Origin: Solirubrobacterales bacterium
Lineage (GTDB): Bacteria; Actinomycetota; Thermoleophilia; Solirubrobacterales; Solirubrobacteraceae
Reading direction: 5' to 3'
DNA: 6,890 bases
Assembly (NCBI GenBank): GCA_003151895.1
Contig: PLYX01000122.1
Span: forward strand, 1-6,890
Shown here: positions 1 through 5,160 of the stretch, piece by piece
How the letters are laid out: the number at the start of each line of letters is the position of its first letter
Numbering within the stretch: the stretch's first letter is position 1
Notes under the pieces: generated by a model
The model's database searches: none
Told to the model about the DNA's origin: nothing
The model's input: the letters and a program-made list of their open reading frames with translations, nothing else
Translations under genes and position numbers: made by a program

Positions 1-183
1 CAGTTCTTGGCGCCGCTCCTCGGTCGGTGGCTCATCGGCGAGCTGGCGCGCTCCGGCGATCGCCAGTTCGCGCACCTGTCGCGAGCGTGAGAGCCCGGGG
101 GGCAGATGCGGCTCCGCCGAGCGCAACGCGCGCGAGAGCTCGGGATCCTCGGTGACCTGTATGCGGTGATGGGACGTTGCCAT
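1..183 (-). CDS. Antitoxin-like protein, partial (3' end outside window)
   Basis: Reading the minus strand from an ATG at 183 gives 61 uninterrupted codons to the window edge, so the C-terminus is missing. The protein starts MATSHHRIQVTEDPELSRAL and continues with a proline-glycine turn and a 'SRSRQVRELAIAGARQL' helix. A short beta-like N-terminal strand followed by two helices, the second with a 'R.RLVRELALRGAE'-style pattern, resembles small VapB/ribbon-helix-helix antitoxins common in actinobacteria. That family placement is from memory and tentative. If it is right, a PIN-domain or other toxin gene should lie just left of the window. The start is supported by a TACACT hexamer six bases upstream. 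It is divergent from folE2 with 60 bp between the starts. It could instead be a lone DNA-binding protein. Confidence 0.6.
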   Translation of the reverse strand, partial: MATSHHRIQVTEDPELSRALRSAEPHLPPGLSRSRQVRELAIAGARQLADEPPTEERRQEL

Positions 184-188
184 CGAGT

Positions 189-201
189 CAGTGTACCACT
201 G
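189..201. promoter_or_regulatory. Leaderless-type promoter and possible operator of the antitoxin-like gene
   Basis: On the minus strand TACACT (195-190) fits a TANNNT -10 element and ends six bases before the ATG at 183, so transcription should start at or next to the start codon. The same bases lie in a perfect 5-bp inverted repeat with a 3-base spacer, CAGTG-TAC-CACTG (189-201). An operator overlapping the -10 is what an autoregulating antitoxin would use. The operator role is inference. No clear -35 is seen. Confidence 0.4.
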
Positions 202-233
202 GTGTGTGCCCCTTGTAGGCCGGGCGTGTGCAC

Positions 234-239
234 TACGCT
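234..239 (+). promoter_or_regulatory. Putative -10 element of folE2
   Basis: TACGCT lies four bases before the ATG at 244 and ten before the in-frame ATG at 250. A weak TTGTAG at 213-218 is 15 bases upstream and could be a -35. No Shine-Dalgarno sequence precedes either ATG, which suggests a leaderless or nearly leaderless mRNA. Confidence 0.4.
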
Positions 240-243
240 TGGC

Positions 244-1278
244 ATGCCCATGGCCACGACAACAAAGCACCACCCAGCTTCGCCCTCGCCGCAAGCCGGC
301 GCCGAGGACGTCCAGGCCCGCACGCCGTCGATTCCGGTGGAGCTCTCGCGTGTCGGGGTCACCGGTGTCGAGAAGGTCATCAGGATCCGCGAGGAGCTGT
401 TCTACGCGCGCCTTGAGTGCTTCGTGGACCTCGGCTCCGAGCAGAAGGGCGCCCATATGTCGCGCTTTGAGGAGGTCGTCAATGAGGCGATCGGCGAGGT
501 CGTGCTCAAAGAGTCCCCGTTTCGGGCCGAGACGCTCGCAAAGCACATCGCCGAGCTCGTGCGCGAACGCCAGGGCTCGGCGCGCGCCGAGGTCACGATC
601 GCCGCGCGCTATCCCGAGCACAAGCCGGCTCCCGTCTCGGGTGTGCGCACGCAGGAGATCTACACGCTCTACGGCCGGGCCGTGGCGCTGGCGAGCGGCA
701 CGCGGCGGATGGTGGGAGTCTCGGCGACGGGCATGACCGCGTGCCCGTGCGCGCAGGAGCTCGTTGCGGCTCGCGCGCGCGCGCGACTACGGGCCGACGA
801 CTTCAGCGACGAGCAGATCGAGCGGGTGTTCGAGCACGTTCCCGTTGCCACCCACAACCAGCGCGGGCTTGGCACGCTGCACATCGGCTGCCTGGAGGAG
901 TGCGACGCGGAGATCGACGCCTCCGTGCTGCTCGCGATCGTCGAGGGCTCCATGTCCTCTGAGATCTACGAGCTGATGAAGCGCTCTGACGAGGTGGAGG
1001 TGGTGGAGAAGGCCCACCGCCGCCCCCGCTTCGTCGAGGACTGCGTGCGCGAGATGGTCTCAGGCGTCGTGAGCCGCTTCCCCGAGCTCGACGCCGCCAG
1101 CTTCGTATCCGCCCGTCAGGAGAACCTGGAGACGATCCACCAGCACAACGTCGTGGCAGAGCGCCACGGGCTCATGTCCGAGTTGCGCCGCGAGATCGAG
1201 ACCGGGCTGCCGGTGTCGCATCAGACGACGCTGGACGAGTGGCTCGACGGAAGTAGTCGAGGCCCGACAGCACCGTGA
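244..1278 (+). CDS. folE2: GTP cyclohydrolase FolE2/MptA type (GTP cyclohydrolase IB)
   Basis: The enzyme converts GTP to 7,8-dihydroneopterin triphosphate plus formate, the first step of pterin/tetrahydrofolate synthesis, in the cytoplasm. The 344-residue product shows family hallmarks in order: 'PVELSRVGVTGV' (31-42), 'KGAHMSRFEE' (68-77), 'GMTACPCAQ' with two cysteines (163-171), 'ATHNQRG' (202-208), 'RPRFVEDCVREMV' (260-272) and 'HQHNVVAERHGL' (299-310). The first ~28 residues are low-complexity and not conserved. The open frame extends upstream to 106, but that part overlaps the divergent antitoxin-like gene. The start at 244 (or 250) is chosen because of the TACGCT element just before it. 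The C-terminus overlaps pgsA, on the other strand, by about 107 bp. No other folate gene is in view. FolE2 family members differ from FolE in metal use and in some bacteria replace FolE under zinc limitation. Confidence 0.95.
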   Translation: MPMATTTKHHPASPSPQAGAEDVQARTPSIPVELSRVGVTGVEKVIRIREELFYARLECFVDLGSEQKGAHMSRFEEVVNEAIGEVVLKESPFRAETLAKHIAELVRERQGSARAEVTIAARYPEHKPAPVSGVRTQEIYTLYGRAVALASGTRRMVGVSATGMTACPCAQELVAARARARLRADDFSDEQIERVFEHVPVATHNQRGLGTLHIGCLEECDAEIDASVLLAIVEGSMSSEIYELMKRSDEVEVVEKAHRRPRFVEDCVREMVSGVVSRFPELDAASFVSARQENLETIHQHNVVAERHGLMSELRREIETGLPVSHQTTLDEWLDGSSRGPTAP

Positions 1279-1750
1279 TCGCCACCGCCAGGTAGACGAG
1301 CAGCGACACCCACAACGGCGAGCCGTGCACCGCGATCACGGCGAGGATCGCGGCGATCTGAACGCACGTCTTCACCTTGCCGAACATCGAGGCCGCGATC
1401 ACCACGCCCGCCTGCCCCGCGTTGGCGCGCAGCATCGTCACGGCGAGCTCGCGCGCGATGATCACCATCGCCACCCACCCTTCCAGGCGGTGCAGCGACA
1501 CGAGCGCGAGCAGTGCCCCCACGATCAACAGCTTGTCGGCGAGCGGGTCCATCAGCTTGCCAAAAGTCGTGATCGAGCCTCGCGCGCGGGCCAGGTAGCC
1601 GTCGACGAAGTCGGTGAGCGAAGCCAGCGCGAACACCACCGCGGCGAGCACGTCGCCGGACGGCGTGTTGCCGAGCAGCGCCACCACCAGCACCGGCACC
1701 AGCATGATGCGCAGCACCGTAAGCACGTTGGGAAGGTTCAGCGGGAGCAT
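1172..1750 (-). CDS. pgsA: CDP-diacylglycerol-glycerol-3-phosphate 3-phosphatidyltransferase
   Basis: This membrane enzyme transfers the phosphatidyl group from CDP-diacylglycerol to glycerol-3-phosphate, making phosphatidylglycerophosphate for phosphatidylglycerol and cardiolipin. Counting from the ATG at 1750 (192 residues), the CDP-alcohol phosphatidyltransferase signature is complete: D47, D50, G51, A54, R55, G64, D68 and D72. The N-terminal 'LPNVLTVLRIMLVPV' (6-20) is typical of PgsA. Hydrophobic segments at about 16-27, 34-46, 73-86, 93-106, 129-142 and 146-162 fit a six-helix fold. The body ends at 'GLDYFRR' (163-169), where many homologues stop; a 23-residue Ser/Arg-rich tail follows and overlaps the 3' end of folE2. 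An in-frame ATG at 1762 is possible, but it lies inside the apparent -10 element, so 1750 is preferred. The frame also runs further upstream into clpP, which is not used. PgsA fits better than cardiolipin or phosphatidylinositol synthase by the N-terminal motif and neighbourhood-free context. Confidence 0.93.
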   Translation of the reverse strand: MLPLNLPNVLTVLRIMLVPVLVVALLGNTPSGDVLAAVVFALASLTDFVDGYLARARGSITTFGKLMDPLADKLLIVGALLALVSLHRLEGWVAMVIIARELAVTMLRANAGQAGVVIAASMFGKVKTCVQIAAILAVIAVHGSPLWVSLLVYLAVAITVLSGLDYFRRATRPASSDATPAARSRSRGATRT

Positions 1751-1760
1751 CTCAACGACC

Positions 1761-1766
1761 ATTATG
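1761..1766 (-). promoter_or_regulatory. Putative -10 element of pgsA
   Basis: Read on the minus strand this is CATAAT, five of six matches to TATAAT, ending ten bases before the ATG at 1750. It makes 1750 the more likely start than the ATG at 1762, which overlaps the hexamer. No convincing -35 or Shine-Dalgarno sequence is visible. Confidence 0.4.
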
Positions 1767-1843
1767 TCCGTCGCGGACCGTGTTGGCCTCGGCGCATGAG
1801 AGGCCTGCGCAACGGACGGCCCGGACGGCGGGGCTCCGACCGA

Positions 1844-1849
1844 TAGGGT
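1844..1849 (+). promoter_or_regulatory. Putative -10 element of clpP
   Basis: TAGGGT fits TANNNT and ends seven bases before the ATG at 1857, placing the transcription start at the first codon. CGGACG at 1822-1827 is a weak -35 candidate at 16 bases. It argues for the ATG at 1857 over the in-frame GTG at 1848, which overlaps the hexamer. I saw no ClgR-like palindrome. Confidence 0.45.
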
Positions 1850-1856
1850 GTGCTCG

Positions 1857-2438
1857 ATGCCGCTGATTCCGATGGTCATAGAGCGAACCGCCCGCGGCGA
1901 GCGCGAGTTCGACATCTTCTCGAGGCTGCTCAACGAGCGGATCATCTTCCTCGGCACCCCGATCGAAGATCAGGTCGCCAACCTCGTGGTGGCGCAGCTC
2001 CTGCACCTCGAGTCGCAGGACCCCGAGAAGGACATCTCGATCTACATCAACACGCCAGGCGGGAGCGTCTACTCGGGCCTCGCGATCTACGACACGATGC
2101 GGTTCGTCAAGCCCGACATCCACACGATGTGCGTGGGGGTGGCGATGTCGATGGGCTCGCTGCTCCTGGCGGGCGGCACGAAGGGCAAGCGGGCGGCGCT
2201 GCCCAACTCACGCATCCTGATACACCAGCCCTCAGCCGGCTTCGAAGGCCAGTCGACCGACATCGAGATCCACGCGCGCGAGATCCTCAACGTGAGGGAG
2301 CGCCTCGATGAGATCTACGCCGAAAACACGGGCTTGAGCAAGGAGCAGGTGCGCAGGGACATGGAGCGCGACCGCTTCTTCACCGCCGAGCAGGCACTCG
2401 AGTACGGCCTGATCGACCGCGTGCTTGACAGCCACTGA
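1857..2438 (+). CDS. clpP: ATP-dependent Clp protease proteolytic subunit
   Basis: ClpP is the serine protease barrel that degrades proteins unfolded by ClpX or ClpC in the cytoplasm. The 193-residue product carries the full catalytic triad: Ser98 in 'AMSMGS' (96-101), His123 in 'ILIHQP' (120-125) and Asp172 in 'MERDRFF' (169-175). Other hallmarks are 'RIIFLGTPIEDQVAN' (28-42), 'YINTPGGSVYSGLAIYD' (63-79) and the C-terminal 'EYGLIDRV' (182-189). Length is normal for the family. The N-terminal 'MPLIPMVIE' is typical, with ATG at 1857 or possibly 1869 as start. The gene stands alone: no clpX or second clpP follows, as is often seen in actinobacteria, and the next gene converges on it. It shares an approximately 100-bp promoter region with the divergent pgsA. 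The genome may hold another clpP paralogue with clpX elsewhere (inference). Confidence 0.97.
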   Translation: MPLIPMVIERTARGEREFDIFSRLLNERIIFLGTPIEDQVANLVVAQLLHLESQDPEKDISIYINTPGGSVYSGLAIYDTMRFVKPDIHTMCVGVAMSMGSLLLAGGTKGKRAALPNSRILIHQPSAGFEGQSTDIEIHAREILNVRERLDEIYAENTGLSKEQVRRDMERDRFFTAEQALEYGLIDRVLDSH

Positions 2439-2447
2439 GTGCCGTGC

Positions 2448-2463
2448 GCCCCGGCCTCGGGGC
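2448..2463. terminator. Bidirectional hairpin terminator between clpP and the antiporter gene
   Basis: GCCCCG-GCCT-CGGGGC forms a perfect 6-bp GC stem with a 4-base loop, ten bases after the clpP stop codon and nine before the stop of the convergent antiporter gene. There is no T-run of note (only TT on the plus strand), which is common in GC-rich actinobacteria. The position between two converging genes supports a terminator serving both. Confidence 0.55.
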
Positions 2464-2471
2464 TTGCGGGC

Positions 2472-3593
2472 TCACTCGTACAGCGTCAGCGTGGCGAGGA
2501 TCACATACAGCGCAACGAGCGCCCAGCCCTCGAACGCGGCGGCCTCGCCGTCGGCGGTGACCTGCCACATGGCGAGCGCCATCACCAGCAGCGCGCCTAC
2601 GTAGACGGGCGCGAGCGCGAACGTGAGCGTGGTGGCGAGCAGGAACGAGATCAGCACGAGCAGCGGGAACAGGAACGCCGCGATCTGTGCCACCGAGTTC
2701 TTCACGACCGAGATCGCCAGATCCGAGCGGCCCTTCCAAGCCAGCACCAGGCCGGCGGTGTTCTCCACCGCATTGCCGGCGATCGCCACGATCACGAGTC
2801 CCGCAAACGCCTGGGAGATGTGCAACTGAACGATTGCGGGCGACAGCGCGTTCACGAACCAGTCGGACACGAACACCGAGGCGACCCCTGCCACGAGCAG
2901 CAGCGTGAGTGTGAGCCTCAGTGAGAGCCGCGGCCCATCGATTCGCTCGGTCGCCGGTGGCGGCGCCCCTGCGCCGCGACCATCGATGTCCCGCGAAGCG
3001 ACCCCCTCGACGGCGGGGGTCGTGTCCGGCCGCAGATACGGGACCACCCACGCGAGGTACACCACGAGCAGGCTCACGGCCCCCACGGCCGAGATCGCCT
3101 TGACGTGATGGCTCGCGGGATCGTGCGACCCGAGCGAGAGGCCGAGCAGCACGATGATGAACACGGTCACGAGCAGCAGCGTGGCCGTGTCGCGCGGGAG
3201 TCGGTGGGAGAAGCGCATTACCCCGTCCGGAGCGCGGCGCGCGCCCACGACGATCACCAGTCCGAGCACGAGCATCGCGTTGGCGAAGATCGACCCGACG
3301 ATCGCCGTCTGAGCGACCACGAGCTCTCCCTTCTGCAGCGCGAACACCACCACGAACAGCTCGGGCAGGTTACCGAGCGTGGACTGCAGCATGCCCGTGA
3401 TCGCCGGCCCAAAGCGCTCCCCGAGCTGCTCGGTCGCGAACGACACGATCCACGCGAGGCCCGCGAGCGCGAGCGTCGCCACGGCGAATCGCGGCACCGC
3501 CGCCCAATGGCCATAGTTGGCCGCCCCGGCGAGCGCCGTCAGCGCGCCGATCGTCACCAGCGCGGAACGCTCAAGGGGGGTGAGGCGGTTCAT
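2472..3593 (-). CDS. Ca2+/H+ antiporter-like membrane protein (CaCA superfamily, Cax type)
   Basis: This predicted inner-membrane exchanger probably exports Ca2+ (or another cation) against protons. The 373-residue product has two homologous halves, each with the CaCA alpha-repeat signature: 'STLGNLPELFVVVFAL' (71-86, acidic residue E78) and 'AIAGNAVENTAGLVLAW' (271-287, acidic residue E277). The nearby 'VAQTAIVGSIFANAMLVLGL' (93-112) and 'AISVVKNSVAQIAAF' (293-307) complete the pattern. About ten to eleven hydrophobic segments are visible. A hydrophilic, Gly/Pro/Arg-rich loop at about 186-224 joins the halves. These motifs match the Cax/ChaA branch better than the Na+/Ca2+ exchangers. The frame extends upstream to 3695, but 'MNRLTPLERSALV' at 3593 is the natural start and has a TATTGT element just before it. 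The gene converges with clpP and is divergent from the toxin-antitoxin operon. True ion specificity cannot be read from sequence. Confidence 0.9.
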   Translation of the reverse strand: MNRLTPLERSALVTIGALTALAGAANYGHWAAVPRFAVATLALAGLAWIVSFATEQLGERFGPAITGMLQSTLGNLPELFVVVFALQKGELVVAQTAIVGSIFANAMLVLGLVIVVGARRAPDGVMRFSHRLPRDTATLLLVTVFIIVLLGLSLGSHDPASHHVKAISAVGAVSLLVVYLAWVVPYLRPDTTPAVEGVASRDIDGRGAGAPPPATERIDGPRLSLRLTLTLLLVAGVASVFVSDWFVNALSPAIVQLHISQAFAGLVIVAIAGNAVENTAGLVLAWKGRSDLAISVVKNSVAQIAAFLFPLLVLISFLLATTLTFALAPVYVGALLVMALAMWQVTADGEAAAFEGWALVALYVILATLTLYE

Positions 3594-3604
3594 CTCGCCC
3601 GCCG

Positions 3605-3610
3605 ACAATA
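3605..3610 (-). promoter_or_regulatory. Putative -10 element of the antiporter gene
   Basis: On the minus strand this reads TATTGT (TANNNT), ending eleven bases before the ATG at 3593. The spacer CGGCGGGCGAG is purine-rich but a weak Shine-Dalgarno match. The predicted 5' leader is at most a few bases. Confidence 0.4.
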
Positions 3611-3659
3611 GTGCGGGCCCGGACGGTGTGGGCCGAGACGGTAGGTCGATCGGGTGCCG

Positions 3660-3706
3660 AGCGCCGGTTATTGGCGCTAGGAAAGGCGCTATCATTGGCG
3701 ATTATG
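3660..3706 (+). promoter_or_regulatory. Promoter and direct-repeat operator of the toxin-antitoxin operon
   Basis: Three direct repeats with exactly 12-bp period precede and overlap the antitoxin start: TTGGCGCTAGGA (3671-3682), AAGGCGCTATCA (3683-3694) and TTGGCGATTATG (3695-3706). The core is GGCG(C/A)T. The -10 candidate TATCAT (3690-3695) sits across the second and third repeats and ends eight bases before the ATG at 3704. In addition AGCGCC (3660-3665) and GGCGCT (3673-3678) form an inverted repeat with a 7-base spacer. Ribbon-helix-helix antitoxins are known to bind short repeated boxes over their own promoter; that this is such an operator is inference. The site also lies in the shared region with the divergent antiporter gene. 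Confidence 0.5.
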
Positions 3707-3940
3707 GCTACCAAGACCGCGACCATACGTGTGGCGCGCGCGACCCGCGACACGCTTGCCGAGCAGGCCCACGAGCGCGGAGTCTCGCTGGCTTCGCTGC
3801 TTGCCGAGATCGCGCGCGAGCGGGAGGTCGAGGCGATCTTCGAGTCGGAGCGGAGGGCTCGCCGGGCCGAAGTCGGAGACCCAGCGGCGGAAGAGGAGAT
3901 GCGTCTGTGGGAGGCGACGCTGGAAGATGGCATCGACTGA
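3704..3940 (+). CDS. MazE/ribbon-helix-helix-like antitoxin
   Basis: This 78-residue protein is the likely labile antitoxin and autorepressor of the downstream toxin. The N-terminus 'TKTATIRVARATRDTLAEQA' gives a beta strand (about 4-10) and a helix (12-26), followed by 'GVSLASLLAEIARE' (26-39) as the second helix, the usual ribbon-helix-helix layout. The C-terminal half (40-78) is highly charged and acidic ('EEEMRLWEATLEDGID'), as expected for a flexible toxin-neutralising tail. The frame is open upstream to a GTG at 3611, but the ATG at 3704 is chosen because of the TATCAT element eight bases upstream and because the homology-like strand starts there. Its last 14 bases overlap the toxin start, so translation is likely coupled. 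Family assignment (MazE, VapB or CopG type) is uncertain; the toxin is the stronger evidence. Confidence 0.8.
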   Translation: MATKTATIRVARATRDTLAEQAHERGVSLASLLAEIAREREVEAIFESERRARRAEVGDPAAEEEMRLWEATLEDGID

Positions 3941-4295
3941 GCCCCGCCGCGGCGAGGTGTGGCTCGTATCTTTCGGCGCCGCCAGGCCCGGTGAGCCCGG
4001 CAAGAACCGTCCCGCGATCGTCGTCTCGGCCGATCGGATAATCGCGGGATCGCCCCGTGAGCCGATCGTCGTGGTGCCGCTGTCGAGTTCTGTCCCGCCG
4101 TCGGCATTGCGCCCGGAGGTAACGGATGTCGAGGGTCTCGAACGTCCAAGCCGTGCCGTCTGTGGAGCCGTCCGAGGCGTGGCACGCTCGCGCCTGCTGC
4201 GCAGGCTGGGGGCGCTCACGCCGGCGACTCTGGATGAGGTCGAGTGCGCGCTCGCGCTGGTCCTCGGCCTGGAGCCCTTCCGCGGGAACGCATAG
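3927..4295 (+). CDS. MazF/PemK-family endoribonuclease toxin
   Basis: This 122-residue protein is a predicted ribosome-independent mRNA interferase neutralised by the preceding antitoxin. It has the MazF/PemK signature 'RRGEVWLVSF' (7-16), 'PGEPGKNRPAIVVSAD' (21-36) with the catalytic-type arginine R28 in K-N-R-P, and 'PIVVVPLSSS' (46-55), where S53 takes the place of the usual Thr/Ser. The C-terminal 'RSRLLRRLGALTPATLDEVE' (87-106) and 'ALALVLGL' (108-115) match the 'rl.r.lG.l....l..v..al...lgl' end of the family. The start ATG at 3927 lies inside the last codons of the antitoxin gene in another frame, the standard order and overlap for type II systems. The protein is complete and no key residue is missing, so it is likely active. 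Its RNA cleavage motif cannot be read from the sequence. Confidence 0.9.
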   Translation: MASTEPRRGEVWLVSFGAARPGEPGKNRPAIVVSADRIIAGSPREPIVVVPLSSSVPPSALRPEVTDVEGLERPSRAVCGAVRGVARSRLLRRLGALTPATLDEVECALALVLGLEPFRGNA

Positions 4296-4321
4296 CCGGC
4301 TCACTGCACGACGCCTGACTC

Positions 4322-4338
4322 CGGCGCCGCAGGCGCCG
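4322..4338. terminator. Hairpin after the toxin-antitoxin operon
   Basis: CGGCGCC-GCA-GGCGCCG is a perfect 7-bp GC stem with a 3-base loop, 26 bases after the toxin stop codon and 33 before the next start codon. There is no T-run after it. It may end transcription of the toxin-antitoxin operon, or be a regulatory structure at the hydrolase promoter. Confidence 0.4.
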
Positions 4339-4356
4339 CAAATCGCTCGTCACGGC

Positions 4357-4362
4357 TACGCT
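4357..4362 (+). promoter_or_regulatory. Putative -10 element of the FAH-family gene
   Basis: TACGCT, the same hexamer as before folE2, ends nine bases before the ATG at 4372. No -35 match and no Shine-Dalgarno sequence are visible. The place for a -35 box falls at the right edge of the hairpin at 4322-4338. Confidence 0.35.
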
Positions 4363-4371
4363 TCGTCGGCC

Positions 4372-5160
4372 ATGCGCCTCGCCACGTTTCTACCGCCCGA
4401 CAGCTCGGCGCCGCGCGCGGGGGAGGTCCGAGGGGATCGGGTGATCGCCTTCGCCGACGAGAGCATTACGGTGCTCGATCGCCTGTGCGACCCGACCGGC
4501 CCGGCGGCTGATGGACGGTCGTTTGCGCTGGCGAAGGTGGCGCTGCTCGCGCCGGTCCCGCAACCCCGGGCGATCTTCGGGATCGGGCTGAACTACGCCG
4601 ACCACGTCGCAGAGATGGGGGGCACGGCGCCCGAGACGCCGCTCGTGTTCATGAAGCTGCCCTCCTCCGCGGCCCCGCCGAACGCGCCGGTGCGTTGCCC
4701 GGGCGTCGTCAAGCGCCTGGACTACGAGGGCGAGCTCGTCGTCGTGATGGGCGAGGGCCGGCGCGTCGCGGGGTATGCGGTCGCCGACGACGTGTCCGCA
4801 CGCGACCTGCAGAAGCGCGAGCCCCAGTGGACCCGCGCGAAGGGGGCCGACGGCTTCTGTCCCTACGGCCCCTGGATCACGACCGCCGAGGAGATCCCGG
4901 ACCCGCACACGCTCGCGCTGCGCACGTGGGTCAACGGCGAGCCGCGTCAGAGCTCATCGACGTCGAACCTGATCTTCACCGTTCCCGAGCTGGTGGCGTT
5001 CATATCCGAGACCTGCACGCTCCAGGCGGGCGATCTGATCCTCACCGGCACCCCGAGCGGGGTGGGAATGGGTCTCGATCCACCGCGCTTCCTTGGCTCG
5101 GGCGACGTAGTGCGGATCGAGATCGAGTCGCTCGGAGCGATCGAGCACTCGATCGCCTAA
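4372..5160 (+). CDS. Fumarylacetoacetate hydrolase (FAH) family protein
   Basis: The 262-residue product is a complete member of the FAH superfamily, metal-dependent hydrolases, isomerases or decarboxylases acting on 2-oxo/2-hydroxy-dienoic and acylpyruvate substrates in the cytoplasm. Visible hallmarks are 'IFGIGLNYADHVAEMG' (68-83, with the lid-type His78), the metal ligands E119 and E121 in 'DYEGELVVVMG' (117-127) and D140 in 'DDVSARDLQ' (139-147), 'WTRAKGADGFCPYGPW' (153-168), 'VNGEPRQ' (187-193) and 'GDLILTGTPSGVGMG' (220-234). Length and N-terminal segment fit the short prokaryotic branch (2-hydroxyhepta-2,4-diene-1,7-dioate isomerase, acylpyruvate hydrolase or oxaloacetate tautomerase annotations). 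Substrate cannot be decided: no aromatic-degradation genes are adjacent. The frame extends upstream over the toxin gene; ATG 4372 gives the natural N-terminus 'MRLATF' and follows the TACGCT element. It may have its own promoter rather than belonging to the toxin-antitoxin operon. Confidence 0.93.
   Translation: MRLATFLPPDSSAPRAGEVRGDRVIAFADESITVLDRLCDPTGPAADGRSFALAKVALLAPVPQPRAIFGIGLNYADHVAEMGGTAPETPLVFMKLPSSAAPPNAPVRCPGVVKRLDYEGELVVVMGEGRRVAGYAVADDVSARDLQKREPQWTRAKGADGFCPYGPWITTAEEIPDPHTLALRTWVNGEPRQSSSTSNLIFTVPELVAFISETCTLQAGDLILTGTPSGVGMGLDPPRFLGSGDVVRIEIESLGAIEHSIA

Noticed and set aside
772..785. (CG)7 alternating run that could form Z-DNA
   Set aside because: It encodes an Ala/Arg run ('AARARARL') in folE2 and fits high-GC codon use; no sign of function.
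2439..2924. Long plus-strand open frame opposite the antiporter gene
   Set aside because: Its product is Arg/Glu/His-rich with no family pattern and lies antisense to a gene with clear motifs; it is a GC-driven shadow. The same holds for plus-strand 3105-3611 and minus-strand 3571-4304 and 4390-4908.
3611..3703. N-terminal extension of the antitoxin frame to an upstream GTG
   Set aside because: It would place the promoter, the direct repeats and the -10 box inside the coding region and adds no ribbon-helix-helix homology.
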